Below are positions 1-6,430 of a stretch of 12,510 bases of DNA, in pieces. Position 1 is the stretch's first letter, and every line of letters starts with the position of its first letter. This DNA is from JBDREF01 sp043820045 (lineage in GTDB: Bacteria > Planctomycetota > Phycisphaerae > Sedimentisphaerales > Anaerobacaceae), in NCBI GenBank assembly GCA_043820045.1, contig JBDREF010000321.1, positions 1-12,510 of the forward strand, read 5' to 3'. The position numbers were made by a program, and so were the translations under genes. Below the pieces are notes generated by a model. It searched no databases, was not told where the DNA came from, and saw only the letters and a list, made by a program, of their open reading frames with translations.

Positions 1-185
1 AGTAATTGAGCCAGCTCTGACCTGTCTGCTTCTGTCATAGAACCACGCGATGTCCGCCGTGCCGGTGGTGCGTCTATTGTTATCCAGCCCCAGGCTGTGC
101 CGCGTCCGCCGGTTACGCTCCAGACCTTGCCCGACCGGCGCTTGAGCGCCGCCCGTATTTGCTTGATTGTTGCATTTCTGTCTAT
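1..185 (-). CDS. Partial small conserved phage protein, start codon ATA
   Basis: The leftward frame is open from position 185 to the window edge (61 codons, 3' end missing). The translation has a clear protein-like core: a basic helix (TIKQIRAALKRRSGKVW, residues 6-22) followed by a Gly-rich segment, SVTGGRGTAWGWITI (residues 23-37), then a polar tail. I have an impression of small phage and actinobacterial proteins with a similar Trp-Ser-Val...GRGTA.GWI signature, but know no function. There is no ATG, GTG or TTG in frame between the upstream stop and this core. The best start is ATA at 183-185, because it sits at the same distance (within one base) from an AAAGGGTAGGA ribosome site as the ATG of the neighbouring gene at 402. 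So the gene either uses a rare AUA start, has lost its start by a G-to-A change, or carries a sequence error. Confidence 0.6.
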   Translation of the reverse strand, partial: MDRNATIKQIRAALKRRSGKVWSVTGGRGTAWGWITIDAPPARRTSRGSMTEADRSELAQL

Positions 186-252
186 TTGTCCTACCCTTTC
201 ATTAGTACTGTTTTCATTTCCGATTCATCATGTTTGCAAGCTGATACCCAGA

Positions 253-402
253 TTAGTATCCCAATTTGTCTAAGCCGTCCAAAATTTCGGCACGATCATA
301 AAAAAGCAATAAGAACACATAGCCGGCATTGCTGGGGTCAGACTTGATTCGTTGCAGCAACTCTATTAATCTGATTGATGCGTGTGCTGTCTCCTGTTTC
401 AT
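253..402 (-). CDS. 49-residue small phage protein of unknown function
   Basis: A leftward open frame starts at ATG 400-402 and ends with TAA at 253-255. It follows a purine-rich ribosome site, GGGTAGGA, 4-5 bases upstream of the ATG. The protein begins MKQETAHASIRLIELLQRIK, is mostly helical in character, has a hydrophobic patch YVFLLLFYD around residues 28-36 and ends DGLDKLGY. It is too short for a transmembrane enzyme and shows no motif I recognise. It lies between the terminator of the HNH-AP2 gene and the partial gene at the left edge, and shares its leader sequence with that gene, which suggests these two small genes are expressed alike. Function unknown. The evidence is the ribosome site, the fit of the frame and the tight spacing. 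Confidence 0.55.
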   Translation of the reverse strand: MKQETAHASIRLIELLQRIKSDPSNAGYVFLLLFYDRAEILDGLDKLGY

Positions 403-418
403 TTTCCTACCCTTTTTC

Positions 419-455
419 AAAAAGCCCGCGCGGGCAACGCTGTAACGGCGGGTTT
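419..455 (-). terminator. Rho-independent terminator after the HNH-AP2 gene
   Basis: Read leftward, the sequence starts at the TAA stop of the HNH-AP2 gene with AAACCCGC, continues through an 18-base loop region, and closes with GCGGG, C and five T residues. The stem CCCGC/GCGGG (about 5 bp) can compete with a compact GCCC-GCGC-GGGC hairpin; both end at the T-run (A-run at 419-423 on the given strand). This separates the endonuclease transcript from the small gene starting at 402. It may be leaky, since that gene's ribosome site follows at once. Confidence 0.65.
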
Positions 456-939
456 AGTCTGGAAAATTCAATCGGGCAAATTCCCCGAAACATTCTTTTG
501 CGGCTTTATCATAGGCACGAGCCGCTTCAATCTCAGAGTCGAAAGAACCAAGATAAATAGGGTGCTTATTTACTGAAATTGAACAAAACCAGCAATTATT
601 TCTATTCTGTCTTAACCGGCTTACACCTTTATATTTTGAGCTCTTATTTCTTTGAGGCTTTTTTTGATTCTGATGATTTTGCGTTCTTGTGGCCATTCGC
701 AGATTAAGGCGCCGATTATTCAGACCATTTCCGTCTTTATGGTCGCTTTCTATGCCATCGCCAGGTTGAAGGTCAAGAATCTGCCGGTGCATCCGAATCT
801 TTTTGCGATTACAATCAGTTCGTACCGCATACCAAGTACAATGATCTCTTAGAGCATACCAACGCCATTGATTGAGCCATTCAAAATCTTCATCATCAAC
901 AATCGCAAATTTGCCTTGCGTAAGTGGAATGTATTTCAT
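454..939 (-). CDS. HNH-AP2 homing-type endonuclease
   Basis: This 161-residue protein belongs to the free-standing phage HNH endonucleases with a C-terminal AP2 DNA-binding domain. The N-terminal part (about residues 1-50, KYIPLTQGKFAIVDDEDF and the Trp-rich WLNQWRWYA) is the usual lead-in. The HNH core covers about residues 55-95: MHRQIL, then the ESDHKDGNGLNNRRLNLR region with the His and Asn metal/catalytic positions. The AP2 domain follows at about 100-161, with SKYKGVSR, YLGSF, EAARAYDKAA and the terminal ARLNFPD. Such enzymes cut DNA and spread their own gene. The frame stays open to an ATG at 1068, but I chose ATG 937-939: it has AAGG five bases upstream, starts the recognisable family sequence, and the longer version would run through a terminator-like hairpin. 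It lies next to the terminase operon, pointing away from it. Confidence 0.92.
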   Translation of the reverse strand: MKYIPLTQGKFAIVDDEDFEWLNQWRWYALRDHCTWYAVRTDCNRKKIRMHRQILDLQPGDGIESDHKDGNGLNNRRLNLRMATRTQNHQNQKKPQRNKSSKYKGVSRLRQNRNNCWFCSISVNKHPIYLGSFDSEIEAARAYDKAAKECFGEFARLNFPD

Positions 940-957
940 GTTGGCCTTATCCGGTAT

Positions 958-1016
958 AAAAAAGCTCGGCAACCGTGTAATGAGTACAGACCAAGAGGCG
1001 TGTAATCCGGTTGCCG
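958..1016 (-). terminator. Terminator-like hairpin in the HNH-AP2 leader
   Basis: Read leftward, CGGCAACCG (1016-1008) pairs perfectly over 9 bp with CGGTTGCCG (975-967), across a 32-base loop, and is followed by AGC and six T residues (958-963). It ends only 18 bases upstream of the endonuclease start at 939. It could end transcription arriving from further right or act as an attenuator that keeps endonuclease expression low. The loop contains ATTACACG twice, one copy reaching into the stem. No matching T-run exists in the rightward direction. Confidence 0.5.
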
Positions 1017-1167
1017 GGCGATTGTTTAGTTTGGATTCTGTTTTATCTATACTCATTACGATGTTCATTATCGACTATTTCCGGCCGGCGTGCAACATCT
1101 TTTTGGACGGAATGTGAAAATATTCTCATTATCGCCTTTTTTGGGCCAATAATGCAGCTTTCGGCGC

Positions 1168-1184
1168 AAAATACTTAGTATTTT
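1168..1184. promoter_or_regulatory. Perfect 7-3-7 palindrome, candidate operator
   Basis: AAAATAC-TTA-GTATTTT is an exact inverted repeat with a 3-base centre. It lies 35 bases upstream of the -35 box of the rightward promoter at 1219 and upstream of the leftward endonuclease gene, which is where a repressor or activator controlling both directions would bind. The site is seen directly; the operator role is inferred. No repressor gene is present in the window. Confidence 0.4.
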
Positions 1185-1218
1185 ATGCCAACAAAATCCA
1201 GATGTATTGTTAGACGTC

Positions 1219-1248
1219 TTGACGCCCGGCCGTTTTGTTATTTATACT
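1219..1248 (+). promoter_or_regulatory. Sigma70-type promoter for the packaging operon
   Basis: TTGACG (1219-1224) is separated by 18 bases from TATACT (1243-1248): five of six matches to the consensus -35 and five of six to the -10. Transcription would start near 1255 and run into the terminase genes. It is the only good rightward promoter I see ahead of the terminase small subunit, and no obvious terminator follows it inside the window. Confidence 0.6.
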
Positions 1249-1499
1249 GCCTCGCGAAATGAAACCATCAAAGGGGTAGGGGGATTAAGGAAGGACGGTG
1301 TAGAGCAATGATACGAGCGCAATAACGTTATACATACAGATTTAGGGTTTTTCGGAAAAAACAGTTCCCCACAATCGCCCACAACCAACGAACTCACCGC
1401 AGAGGCTATCAGAGTAGCCCTGTAATCGACAGTATTTCACAGTTAGCACGCAAATGGGGCCGTTTAAGTTGAAACAGCGATTCTGCCGATATCCAAGGC
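1249..1499 (+). other. Untranslated leader of the packaging operon
   Basis: About 245 bases lie between the predicted transcript start and the terminase small subunit. A purine-rich stretch (about 1269-1297) contains AAGGAAGG followed by a five-codon frame MIRAQ at 1308-1325, and a small hairpin GTTTTT-CGGA-AAAAAC lies at 1347-1362. A frame without stops (1326-1469) lies in the same phase as the terminase gene but has no start codon. The leader could hold the packaging start site (pac or cos), which often lies near the terminase small subunit gene, but I see no diagnostic repeat. Confidence 0.4.
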
Positions 1500-1928
1500 A
1501 TGAGTGGTACTGAAGAAAATACCAGCACGGAGAAGAACTTGGGTGGCCGGCCAAGTCTTTACACACCCGACATGCCCGACAGGCTCAGGGCGTATATCAA
1601 GAACTTCAAAGAATACGAAGACGAGATTCCCAGCATACCCGGATTCGCCTGTGTGGTCGGTACTTGCGAGAGAACTGTGTATAATTGGGGCGATAAACAC
1701 GAGAAGTTTTTGCAGGCTTTGGGTGAATTGCACTCCGCACAACACAAAGTACTCTTGTCTAAGGGCCTGAACGGAGAGTTTAATTCCACGATAGCCAAGC
1801 TCGTACTGTCGTCAAATCACAAGTACAGCGAACGCACGGACATGACTACGGGCGGCGAGAAGATAACACCACAAGTCGTTTCGTTTGCAAATCTTCCAGC
1901 CCCCCCCAAGCAAGAGGCCGCTGAATGA
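1500..1928 (+). CDS. terS: Terminase small subunit
   Basis: This 142-residue protein fits the phage terminase small subunit, which binds the packaging site on the concatemer and hands it to the large subunit. The opening GGRPSLYTPDMPDRLRAYI (residues 15-33) is typical of the family. A helix-turn-helix-like stretch with CVVGTCERTVYNWGDKHEKF (about 51-70) is the DNA-binding part. A helical oligomerisation segment follows, then HKYSERTDMTTGG (about 106-118), also characteristic. The C-terminus is a Pro/Ala-rich tail. Its stop overlaps the large subunit start by four bases (ATGA), so the two are translationally coupled. The ATG at 1500 has a poor ribosome site; a TTG at 1539-1541 has GGAG six bases upstream and would start the protein right at GGRPS. 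Either start is possible, and I give the longer frame. Confidence 0.85.
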   Translation: MSGTEENTSTEKNLGGRPSLYTPDMPDRLRAYIKNFKEYEDEIPSIPGFACVVGTCERTVYNWGDKHEKFLQALGELHSAQHKVLLSKGLNGEFNSTIAKLVLSSNHKYSERTDMTTGGEKITPQVVSFANLPAPPKQEAAE

Positions 1929-3403
1929 TACCTGTTGAGACGTTTGTCCGCGGTATGCACCAACATCAAATCGAGCTATTCGAGGCGTTCGACAATCGCA
2001 GGGCTGCCGGGATAGAAGAATCACAAACACTGCTTAGTGAGTGGCACAGAAGGGCGAGAAAAACAACTCTGGCCCTGAATCTCGAAATACGCGAGGCGTG
2101 CCGGGTTCCTAATTCGAAGTACGGTCATATCGCGCCTACCCAGGTCCAGGCAAGGAATATTGTCTGGGACGATCCTAACATGCTCAAGGCATATCTGCCT
2201 GACAAGCGAGAGATGGGCTGGAAGCTCAACGAGCAGAAGATGCTCGTGACGTTCGAGAACGGTTCAATGCTCAAAATCGGCGGCGCCGACGAGCCCGATA
2301 GCTGGCGAGGAACTGATTTTGTTGGTCTCACCTGCGATGAGTGGAGTCTGATGCAAGAATCGCTGTGGACGGAGATTTTGCGGCCGGTTATCGCAGGCGA
2401 ACTGCCGAGTCACATCAAGAAGTACCAGGCGTTCAGATGGGCGTTTTTCATCTACACACCTAAGCCGGAAGGTGCTCATGCTACACGAATGTTCGATACT
2501 GCATGTTGTCTCTCTGGGGGCGGGATACTTCCTGTTTGCGGTAAAGCTCCGAAGATGGCGCCGAATACATACGCTTCAAGGCTGGATGGTGAATTGTCAG
2601 GCATATATTCTCAATCTGCTCTCAATCAGATGCAGCAGGAAGTCAGAGACGGCAGGATACCGCAGGCCGAGTACGACCAGGAAATCAAATGCTCACGCAT
2701 AACGCGCGAGCAGATGACGCTCATCACAACCGAGATGATCCACAAGCTGAACAAGCATCACGCAGAAGTTAGAGTCTCGGATGGCGAAACACGGAAGATA
2801 GTCTCGATTGACCCGGCGTGGGGCGGTGATGTCTGTCAGATAATGGGTATTGTGAATCACGAGGCCAGGCCGGAACATCAGAAGGCCATTCTCGATAAGA
2901 TGCGAACGAGTGAGATATGTATGGCCGCTAAGCTTGTCGCCCGACAGATAGGCACGAAGAACTTCGTTGTGGATACGGTAAATGCCCCCGGTGTTGCGGA
3001 TAATCTTGCCGAAGATGAGGCGGGGTACAATGTACAGCAATTCAAAAGCTCCTTCAAGCCGTCGGAGAAAAAGGATACACCCGAAGCGATAACATTCGCT
3101 AATCTACGGGCGCAGGCTTATCACTATACATCTGTACTGATTCACACATTCCAGGCCGGCCCGATTAAAGACGCTGAATTGATGCGCCAGCTTCCGCTTG
3201 CCAGTCGGTACACAACGCAACCAGGATCGGGCAAGCTGATTATCCAGCCCAAAGTAAAAATCAAAGAGGAATTAGGCTGCTCACCGGACAAGGCGGATTG
3301 CTACATCATGGGCAATTGGGGTTTACAGTTCGTCCAGCCCGAAGGCCCGGAGATTGTACAGTTCGGCGCTGAGGCATTATTGCCGGACTACGTGGGAGTA
3401 TGA
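1925..3403 (+). CDS. terL: Terminase large subunit (ATPase-nuclease)
   Basis: At 492 residues this has the normal length for the motor protein that pumps DNA into the head and cuts it. A Gln-containing N-terminal motif (HQHQIELFEAF, about 12-22) precedes the Walker A-like segment HRRARKTT (41-48). The Walker B segment is VGLTCDEW (133-140; Asp138 and catalytic Glu139). The coupling motif is FFIYTPKP (174-181). The nuclease domain has Asp296 in VSIDPAWGGD, Asp350 in FVVDTVNAPG and an acidic cluster PDKADCY (454-460), the three expected metal positions. The known phage form of the first motif is HRRAGKT; here Arg45 (AGA, 2057-2059) stands where Gly is expected. The gene overlaps terS by four bases and ends one base before the portal start. 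I am confident of the family; activity depends on whether Arg45 is tolerated. Confidence 0.95.
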   Translation: MIPVETFVRGMHQHQIELFEAFDNRRAAGIEESQTLLSEWHRRARKTTLALNLEIREACRVPNSKYGHIAPTQVQARNIVWDDPNMLKAYLPDKREMGWKLNEQKMLVTFENGSMLKIGGADEPDSWRGTDFVGLTCDEWSLMQESLWTEILRPVIAGELPSHIKKYQAFRWAFFIYTPKPEGAHATRMFDTACCLSGGGILPVCGKAPKMAPNTYASRLDGELSGIYSQSALNQMQQEVRDGRIPQAEYDQEIKCSRITREQMTLITTEMIHKLNKHHAEVRVSDGETRKIVSIDPAWGGDVCQIMGIVNHEARPEHQKAILDKMRTSEICMAAKLVARQIGTKNFVVDTVNAPGVADNLAEDEAGYNVQQFKSSFKPSEKKDTPEAITFANLRAQAYHYTSVLIHTFQAGPIKDAELMRQLPLASRYTTQPGSGKLIIQPKVKIKEELGCSPDKADCYIMGNWGLQFVQPEGPEIVQFGAEALLPDYVGV

Positions 3404-3404
3404 A

Positions 3405-5441
3405 ATGGAACTAACAGAAGCTCAAATCCAAAAGCAGTGCATCACGTTCATCGATGATGCTCAGCAGCATACATCTATGCGTGACCAGAGGGACCGGGCC
3501 GAGAAACATCAGGATTTCTTTCGCGGCGGCACCCATCAATGGACACAGGAGGAATACGACACCTATAAATCGAGAGGCGTAGAGCCCATCACGATTAACA
3601 GGTGCAAGCCAATCGTCAAGAGCCTGCTCGGAATGTACCTACAGAGCCGTCAGGAGGTCAGGGTCCGGCCGAGACGCGGCGGAAGCTCTACGGTGGCCCA
3701 AGTCCACACAGAGACTCTAAAACATTGTCAGGACGTTTCCTACGCTGATTACGTGTACGCCCAGGCGTTTATGCGCGGCGGCATTGACACTGAATCCTAT
3801 CTCAAGCTCGAAATCGACATGGCGGCCAACGTGAACGGCCAGCCCATCATCAAACCAAGGTCGATATTCGATATCCAGGTGGACCGCAACGCCGTTGAAT
3901 ACGATCTGAACGAATCAGCCAAGTACATCATCGAGCGGCAGTGGATGGACTGCGACGAGCTAAAAGCTCTCTATCCCGGCAGGGACGATGAATTGGCCAA
4001 AGCCTTTGAATCCGTCGATTCTCTGGAGTCCAAGCCCGCTGAGCGATTAGCGAAGTGGATGACTCAGGAGGGCGAGACTGTCAGCGGCGGTGATGACGAG
4101 GGCGAACAGATTCCAGACATGGAGCTATTGAGGAAGTATCGCTATCTCACGCATGAGTGCTGGTGGAAGGCGATTACTCCTGCTCTGATAGTAGGCGATA
4201 CTCAGACCGGCCAGACAACGATCGTCACGGAGGAAAAGCAGGTCCTGAAGCTCGTCCGCAAGGGTAAGAAGAGCGTCAGGTTCGTTCTGACTCCATACGC
4301 CAACAAAGTGCTACACAAGACCGTTATGATGGGCGGTCTCATGCTGGAAGATAAACCCGAACCATTCGGCAAGGGTATGAACGACTACCCGATCGTCCGA
4401 TTCTCTCCATTATTGGACGAAGGTTATGCCATTGGCTTCCTCGATGACGCCGTGAGCCTGAACCGTGAAGAGAACATCCACCGGACGCAGACAATCCGAA
4501 TCCTGAACCAGACGGCCAATAGCGGGTGGTTGGTAGGCAGCGACAACAACAAACCTTACGTCAGAATACTCAAGAACTTCGGGTCCGTGCCTGGTATCGT
4601 TTTGCCGAAGGACAAGTTCGGCAACTACATCGAGAAAATCCAGCCCAACCAGCTCCCCGTCGGCCACTTCACAATGGGCAAGCAGTTCGAGCAGGACATA
4701 AAGCGGACGAGCGGGGTGGATGACGCCACACAGGGCTACACTACAGGCCAGTCCGAGTCCGGCAGAGCAATCAATTTGAAGATGCAGAGCAACCGCCAGG
4801 CCAGCGAGATATTCTTCGACAACTGGTATCACACGCTCGAAATCTTCGGCACGTTGCTCCTGAAAGTCAATATGGCGTCCAATTTCTACAACGACGATGA
4901 AATCAAGGCCATAGTCGAGGAATCGTCTCTGATAGATATGAGATTGATGGCGAAGGCCAAGGCGGTTATGACCGGGCAGATGTTCGGCGCCGATCTTCCA
5001 CAGCCCCAACCCCTGCCCCCCGTCAATCCGCAGGTCCTACAATTGGCGGAACCCATGACGAGAATGAAAATCATGCAGCAGATGCAGGCCGGGGTTAAGG
5101 GTGCTCAGGAATACGCGAAGGCGTATCCGCAACTGGCCCAGACGTTCGAGGGCGCAATCAGAGAGCAGGCCAAGGAAATGCTCCTGCGTGAACTCAGGCA
5201 GGATAAGGGCTTGTACGGCGTGAAGGTCTCTGTATCGCCCTCGGCGCCGACCGAGAGGCTTGCTCAGTTCATGCAGATGGACGCCCTGATGACTAAGTAC
5301 GGCCAGTTGATTCCGCCTGATATATTCATTGACATGACCGAACTTCCGGAGGCGAAGAAAGAGGAAATCAAGGCACGGATACATCAGCAGGCCCAGGCCC
5401 AGATGAGGCCGCAACCGCAGCAAGGAGTGAAGGCAGCATAA
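3405..5441 (+). CDS. Portal protein, P22-like
   Basis: The portal forms the dodecameric ring at one head vertex through which DNA enters and leaves and to which terminase docks. The 678-residue protein matches the P22-type portal family in length and layout. The start has the common RDRAEKHQDFFRGGTHQW...RGVEPITINRCKP pattern (about 28-70), followed by SLLGMYLQSRQEVRVRPR. The middle has YPIVRFSPLLDEGYAIGF and a helix with NREENIHRTQTIRILNQTAN. The later part has GVDDATQGYTTGQSESGRA, typical of the family. The C-terminus is long, helical and Gln-rich (QAQAQMRPQPQQG), as in portals with a barrel extension. I chose ATG 3405-3407 because GGAG lies six bases upstream and the longer frame would overlap terL by 50 bases. 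It is followed by a coupled small gene rather than a scaffold gene. Confidence 0.93.
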   Translation: MELTEAQIQKQCITFIDDAQQHTSMRDQRDRAEKHQDFFRGGTHQWTQEEYDTYKSRGVEPITINRCKPIVKSLLGMYLQSRQEVRVRPRRGGSSTVAQVHTETLKHCQDVSYADYVYAQAFMRGGIDTESYLKLEIDMAANVNGQPIIKPRSIFDIQVDRNAVEYDLNESAKYIIERQWMDCDELKALYPGRDDELAKAFESVDSLESKPAERLAKWMTQEGETVSGGDDEGEQIPDMELLRKYRYLTHECWWKAITPALIVGDTQTGQTTIVTEEKQVLKLVRKGKKSVRFVLTPYANKVLHKTVMMGGLMLEDKPEPFGKGMNDYPIVRFSPLLDEGYAIGFLDDAVSLNREENIHRTQTIRILNQTANSGWLVGSDNNKPYVRILKNFGSVPGIVLPKDKFGNYIEKIQPNQLPVGHFTMGKQFEQDIKRTSGVDDATQGYTTGQSESGRAINLKMQSNRQASEIFFDNWYHTLEIFGTLLLKVNMASNFYNDDEIKAIVEESSLIDMRLMAKAKAVMTGQMFGADLPQPQPLPPVNPQVLQLAEPMTRMKIMQQMQAGVKGAQEYAKAYPQLAQTFEGAIREQAKEMLLRELRQDKGLYGVKVSVSPSAPTERLAQFMQMDALMTKYGQLIPPDIFIDMTELPEAKKEEIKARIHQQAQAQMRPQPQQGVKAA

Positions 5442-5548
5442 TGGACAATCCCCAAATACCCAAGGCAGTACCGAAGATAAAAGATAAGCCCAGGACGAGG
5501 AAACGCAATCCCAACATGAATCGCAGGAAACCCGTGAGGACTTACTGA
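5441..5548 (+). CDS. 35-residue basic peptide coupled to the portal gene
   Basis: An ATG overlaps the portal stop as TAATG, with AAGGAG upstream inside the portal gene, so ribosomes finishing the portal can restart here. The product is 35 residues, extremely basic (Lys/Arg-rich, for example KPRTRKRNPNMNRRK at about 17-31) and Pro-rich, with almost no acidic residues. It has no recognisable domain. A peptide of this kind could bind nucleic acid or an acidic partner; that is only inference from charge. It ends 33 bases before the pyruvyl transferase-like gene. It could also be a chance frame, but the coupling and ribosome site argue for translation. Confidence 0.55.
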   Translation: MDNPQIPKAVPKIKDKPRTRKRNPNMNRRKPVRTY

Positions 5549-5581
5549 ATCCCGGACCCGACAAGGAATACTTGAGGTTAT

Positions 5582-6430
5582 ATGAATCCAATCTACGCTA
5601 CGTGGTGCATCAGCAACAACATCGGCGACGCCCTGACGCCGTGGCTTATCAAGAAGATTACAGGCAGGTTGCCGTTATATGTTGAGCCGGGAGAATCATT
5701 TCCAAAGTATATGGTGACGGGCTCGATTCTCAATCATTCCACCGACTACACGACCGTATGGGGCGCAGGCTTTGCCCAGTTCGATGATTGTGTCCAGGGT
5801 AAACCCGTTGCTTACGCCGTTCGGGGGCATATCAGCCAGGGCAGACTTGCTTTTCAAAACGGGATCCATGCTCCAGTCGTCGGCGATCCGGCCCTGCTGT
5901 TGCCGAGATTCTACAATCCAAAACCAGAGAAGAAATGCCGTGTCGGCTTCATACCACACTACGTTCACCAGAAGGAAACTATACTCTGGCTCAGAGGCCG
6001 CGATGATATCAAGCTTATCAATGTATTCGATTCGGTGGAGGATTTCGTTCAGGACTTGCTCGAATGTGAGGTTGTTTACTCTTCATCGCTTCACGGCCTG
6101 ATTATAGCCGATGCTTATGGAATCCCGCGGCACTGGTACAACGGGACAAACAGGCTCGGGGGCGATGGCGCCAAGTTCGCCGATTACTACAGTCTCGTCA
6201 AATGCGAAAACTTTAGCCGTCCACATATCTACGAGCTGCCGGCCGATATCGAAGAATTATACAAGCGTGCCGCGAGAAACGAGCCGCCTAACGTCAAAGA
6301 AATATGCGACAACCTGTGGTCATGCTGTCCTTTCAAGCCTGTGGAGAATCAAAATGGAACAAATACTGCTGTCAATTCTGGTACTGACAATCCCGGAGAG
6401 AGCAAAGAAGCTGCAACGCCTGATGGATAG
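5582..6430 (+). CDS. Polysaccharide pyruvyl transferase family protein
   Basis: This 282-residue protein fits the polysaccharide pyruvyl transferase family (PF04230), whose members add a ketal pyruvate from phosphoenolpyruvate to a sugar of an exopolysaccharide or cell-wall polymer. Family marks: the N-terminal NNIGDALTPWLIKKITGR (12-29), GAGF (61-64), AVRGHIS (79-85), VVGDPALLLP (99-108), and the conserved SSSLHGLIIADAYGIP (167-182). GAGG-type ribosome site TTGAGG lies four bases upstream of the ATG. The last 26 residues (from about Gln257, NGTNTAVNSG...) are low in family character and are translated from the same DNA as the start of the next gene, a 77-base overlap, so the original stop may have been lost. 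It starts the carbohydrate cassette right after the portal. The acceptor sugar is unknown. Confidence 0.85.
   Translation: MNPIYATWCISNNIGDALTPWLIKKITGRLPLYVEPGESFPKYMVTGSILNHSTDYTTVWGAGFAQFDDCVQGKPVAYAVRGHISQGRLAFQNGIHAPVVGDPALLLPRFYNPKPEKKCRVGFIPHYVHQKETILWLRGRDDIKLINVFDSVEDFVQDLLECEVVYSSSLHGLIIADAYGIPRHWYNGTNRLGGDGAKFADYYSLVKCENFSRPHIYELPADIEELYKRAARNEPPNVKEICDNLWSCCPFKPVENQNGTNTAVNSGTDNPGESKEAATPDG

Larger units (their letters stand above)
940..1218. other. Non-coding control region, left half
   Basis: I find no gene I can defend here. The leftward endonuclease frame stays open to an ATG at 1066-1068, but that extension matches nothing I know and contains the hairpin at 958-1016. Short rightward frames are shadows. 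The region holds that hairpin and a perfect palindrome at 1168-1184, and is AT-rich around 1115-1210, as expected of a divergent promoter region. Confidence 0.6.

Noticed and set aside
137..150. Perfect inverted repeat GGCGCT-TG-AGCGCC
   Set aside because: It lies inside the coding part of the left-edge gene (Ala-Ala-Leu-Lys-Arg), has no T-run, and is short, so probably chance.
940..1068. N-terminal extension of the HNH-AP2 protein from ATG 1068
   Set aside because: It matches no family feature, runs through a terminator-like hairpin, and ATG 939 has a better ribosome site.
872..1117. Rightward 81-residue frame opposite the HNH-AP2 start
   Set aside because: Shadow of the endonuclease gene and its control region, no ribosome site, no motif.
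1326..1469. Stop-free frame in phase with the terminase small subunit, ending ISQLARKWGRLS before a TGA
   Set aside because: It has no start codon and a stop at both ends, and codon use is unlike the neighbours. TGA recoding is excluded because terS, terL and several other genes end in TGA. It could be a remnant but I cannot support it.
4410..5009. Long leftward open frame (199 residues) opposite the portal gene
   Set aside because: It is antisense to the well-supported portal frame, has no ribosome site or recognisable motif, and its openness follows from codon bias of the portal gene.
5037..5591. Leftward 184-residue open frame opposite the portal end
   Set aside because: Same reason; composition is an inverted image of the portal gene and the basic peptide gene.
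5488..5674. Rightward acidic frame (AQDEETQSQHES...) alternative to the basic peptide and overlapping the next gene
   Set aside because: Protein-like composition, but no start codon near its beginning, a stop at 5485-5487, and it overlaps the clear pyruvyl transferase-like gene.
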